Part shown: one piece after another, positions 63,421-64,000 of the stretch
Layout: each line of letters starts with the position of its first letter
How positions within the stretch are numbered: the first letter of the stretch is position 1
Assembly: GCA_040387035.1 (NCBI GenBank)
Contig: JAZKEN010000001.1
Coordinates: forward strand, 6,313-70,312
Source: Methylotenera_A sp040387035
Lineage (GTDB): Bacteria; Pseudomonadota; Gammaproteobacteria; Burkholderiales; Methylophilaceae
Length of the DNA stretch: 64,000 bases
Reading direction: 5' to 3'
Notes under the pieces: generated by a model
What the model was told of the DNA's origin: nothing
Database searches by the model: none
The model's input: only the letters and a program-made list of their open reading frames with translations
Made by a program: the position numbers and the translations under genes

Positions 63421-63459
63421 AAAATAAAAATGGCCACTGTAATTATACAGCAGCCATTT
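63421..63459 (-). terminator. Terminator between the two cytochrome genes
   Basis: On the minus strand AAATGGC-TG-CTGTA-TAAT-TACAG-TG-GCCATTT forms a stem with a symmetric 2x2 internal loop, followed by TTATTTT. It would end the upstream cytochrome transcript and separate the two genes. Confidence 0.65.
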
Positions 63460-63488
63460 AAACTGTTACTAATTTTTAAGTCGAAATA

Positions 63489-64000
63489 TTATTTCAACCA
63501 AGGTGTATCACCACCACCTTTGTACTGTGTACGTAACCAGCCAACCACTTTTAAAATATCATCTGTTGATAAATTTTCTGGGTTACCTAGTTGTTGATGC
63601 CATGCAAACATACCACCGTTAGAACCATTTGCAATCGTTTCAAACATACCTTTGTCTGTTACATGTTTTGAATATTGCCATGTGCTGTCGGTAATCGCTG
63701 GGCCTACTTGACCGCCGCCATTAGGACCATGACATTGTGTACATGAAAAATAACCAAATTTCTTTTTACCTGCTTTTGCTGCTTCTGGGTCTTTAGCAAA
63801 TGCTTTTGTGTATGGGTTGATACAAGTTTCCAAAAACTCTTTCGCTTGTGGCGTGTCTGTTTCAGTCACTTTAATTACAATAGGGCTACCGTCTTTTGTA
63901 GAGACTAAATTACAGCCAGCATTTGCTTGAAATGATAGTGTAAGACCTGCTAATGTCAACATACCAACAAATAAAGTTGACTTTAATGCTTTATTGCCTA
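63489..64000 (-). CDS. c-type cytochrome, cytochrome cL (MxaG/XoxG)-like, 5' end cut by window edge
   Basis: A second member of the same cytochrome family. The frame stays open to the window edge, so the start lies outside; the Met at 63962 sits inside a signal peptide (STLFVGMLTLAGLTLSFQ, cleaved near ANA). Haem motif CTQCHGPNGGGQVGP, then KHVTDKGMFETIANGSNGGM with a putative axial Met. Unlike its neighbour it has no lipobox and should be soluble. It carries an extra Cys pair (in AGCNLV and LETCINP). Being next to a paralogue suggests a methanol-oxidation block beyond the edge; that is inference. Confidence 0.78.
   Translation of the reverse strand, partial: GNKALKSTLFVGMLTLAGLTLSFQANAGCNLVSTKDGSPIVIKVTETDTPQAKEFLETCINPYTKAFAKDPEAAKAGKKKFGYFSCTQCHGPNGGGQVGPAITDSTWQYSKHVTDKGMFETIANGSNGGMFAWHQQLGNPENLSTDDILKVVGWLRTQYKGGGDTPWLK

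Noticed and set aside
1..64000. tRNA genes, CRISPR arrays, insertion sequences, prophage genes
   Set aside because: None recognised on either strand: no transposase or integrase motif, no regularly spaced repeats, no tRNA-like cloverleaf noticed.

Overview
The window reads as a core chromosomal stretch of a betaproteobacterium of the Methylophilaceae type (Methylotenera/Methylophilus-like). The clues are a DUF3579 gene, VPxPA-CTERM sorted proteins, an NAD-linked Fds-type formate dehydrogenase with its maturation genes, two tandem c-type cytochromes resembling the MxaG/XoxG (cytochrome cL) family of methylotrophs, and moderate GC with AT-rich spacers. The genus is inference. It is a draft scaffold: two runs of exactly 100 N (4487-4586 and 50902-51001) are placeholder gaps, and the first is an artefact of two overlapping contig ends.

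Layout. 1-2344: Calvin/pentose-phosphate genes gap (cut by the window edge) and tkt. 2345-5459: small exported proteins (a CTERM-like protein, a BON protein), an oxidoreductase broken only by the scaffold gap, and a thioredoxin-fold protein. 5516-10488: rsmE, an HTH-argA fusion, argB, a HAD nucleotidase and slmA, with a repeat-like spacer between argB and the nucleotidase. 10647-15837: a Gly/Asp-rich exported protein, cca, an NDUFA9-like epimerase, slt and a small membrane protein. 15891-34827: a complete division and cell-wall cluster, all on the minus strand, transcribed mraZ-rsmH-ftsL-ftsI-murE-murF-mraY-murD-ftsW-murG-murC-murB-ddl-ftsQ-ftsA-ftsZ-lpxC. It starts from a promoter with four MraZ-type boxes and carries two tiny overlapping ORFs, at ftsW/murG and murG/murC.

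35292-41853: a VPVPA-CTERM protein, the RNase P RNA, pyrC, rsmI, yraN, a DolP-like lipoprotein, a DUF3579 gene, a TlpA-like thioredoxin and a PilZ-like protein. 42057-45914: trxA, rho, rpmE and an ArnT-like glycosyltransferase. 45941-55606: a molybdenum block in which fdsGBA-fdhD-fdsD (minus) is divergent from moaA-mobA-mobB-moeA (plus), so formate dehydrogenase and the cofactor pathway that feeds it share one 242-bp control region. 55739-61309: a TonB-like protein, a histidine kinase, bcp, a PIN-PhoH ATPase and an LplT-like transporter. 61419-64000: type II NADH dehydrogenase and two cytochromes, the last cut by the window edge.

Most of the window is ordinary core genome. The parts that deserve a second look are the HTH-ArgA fusion with twin palindromes at its promoter, the two translationally coupled micro-ORFs in the division cluster (one with a duplicated ftsW tail), the MraZ operator, the folded repeat between argB and the nucleotidase, and the structured leader between fds and moaA. 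No tRNA, CRISPR array, transposase or prophage gene was recognised.
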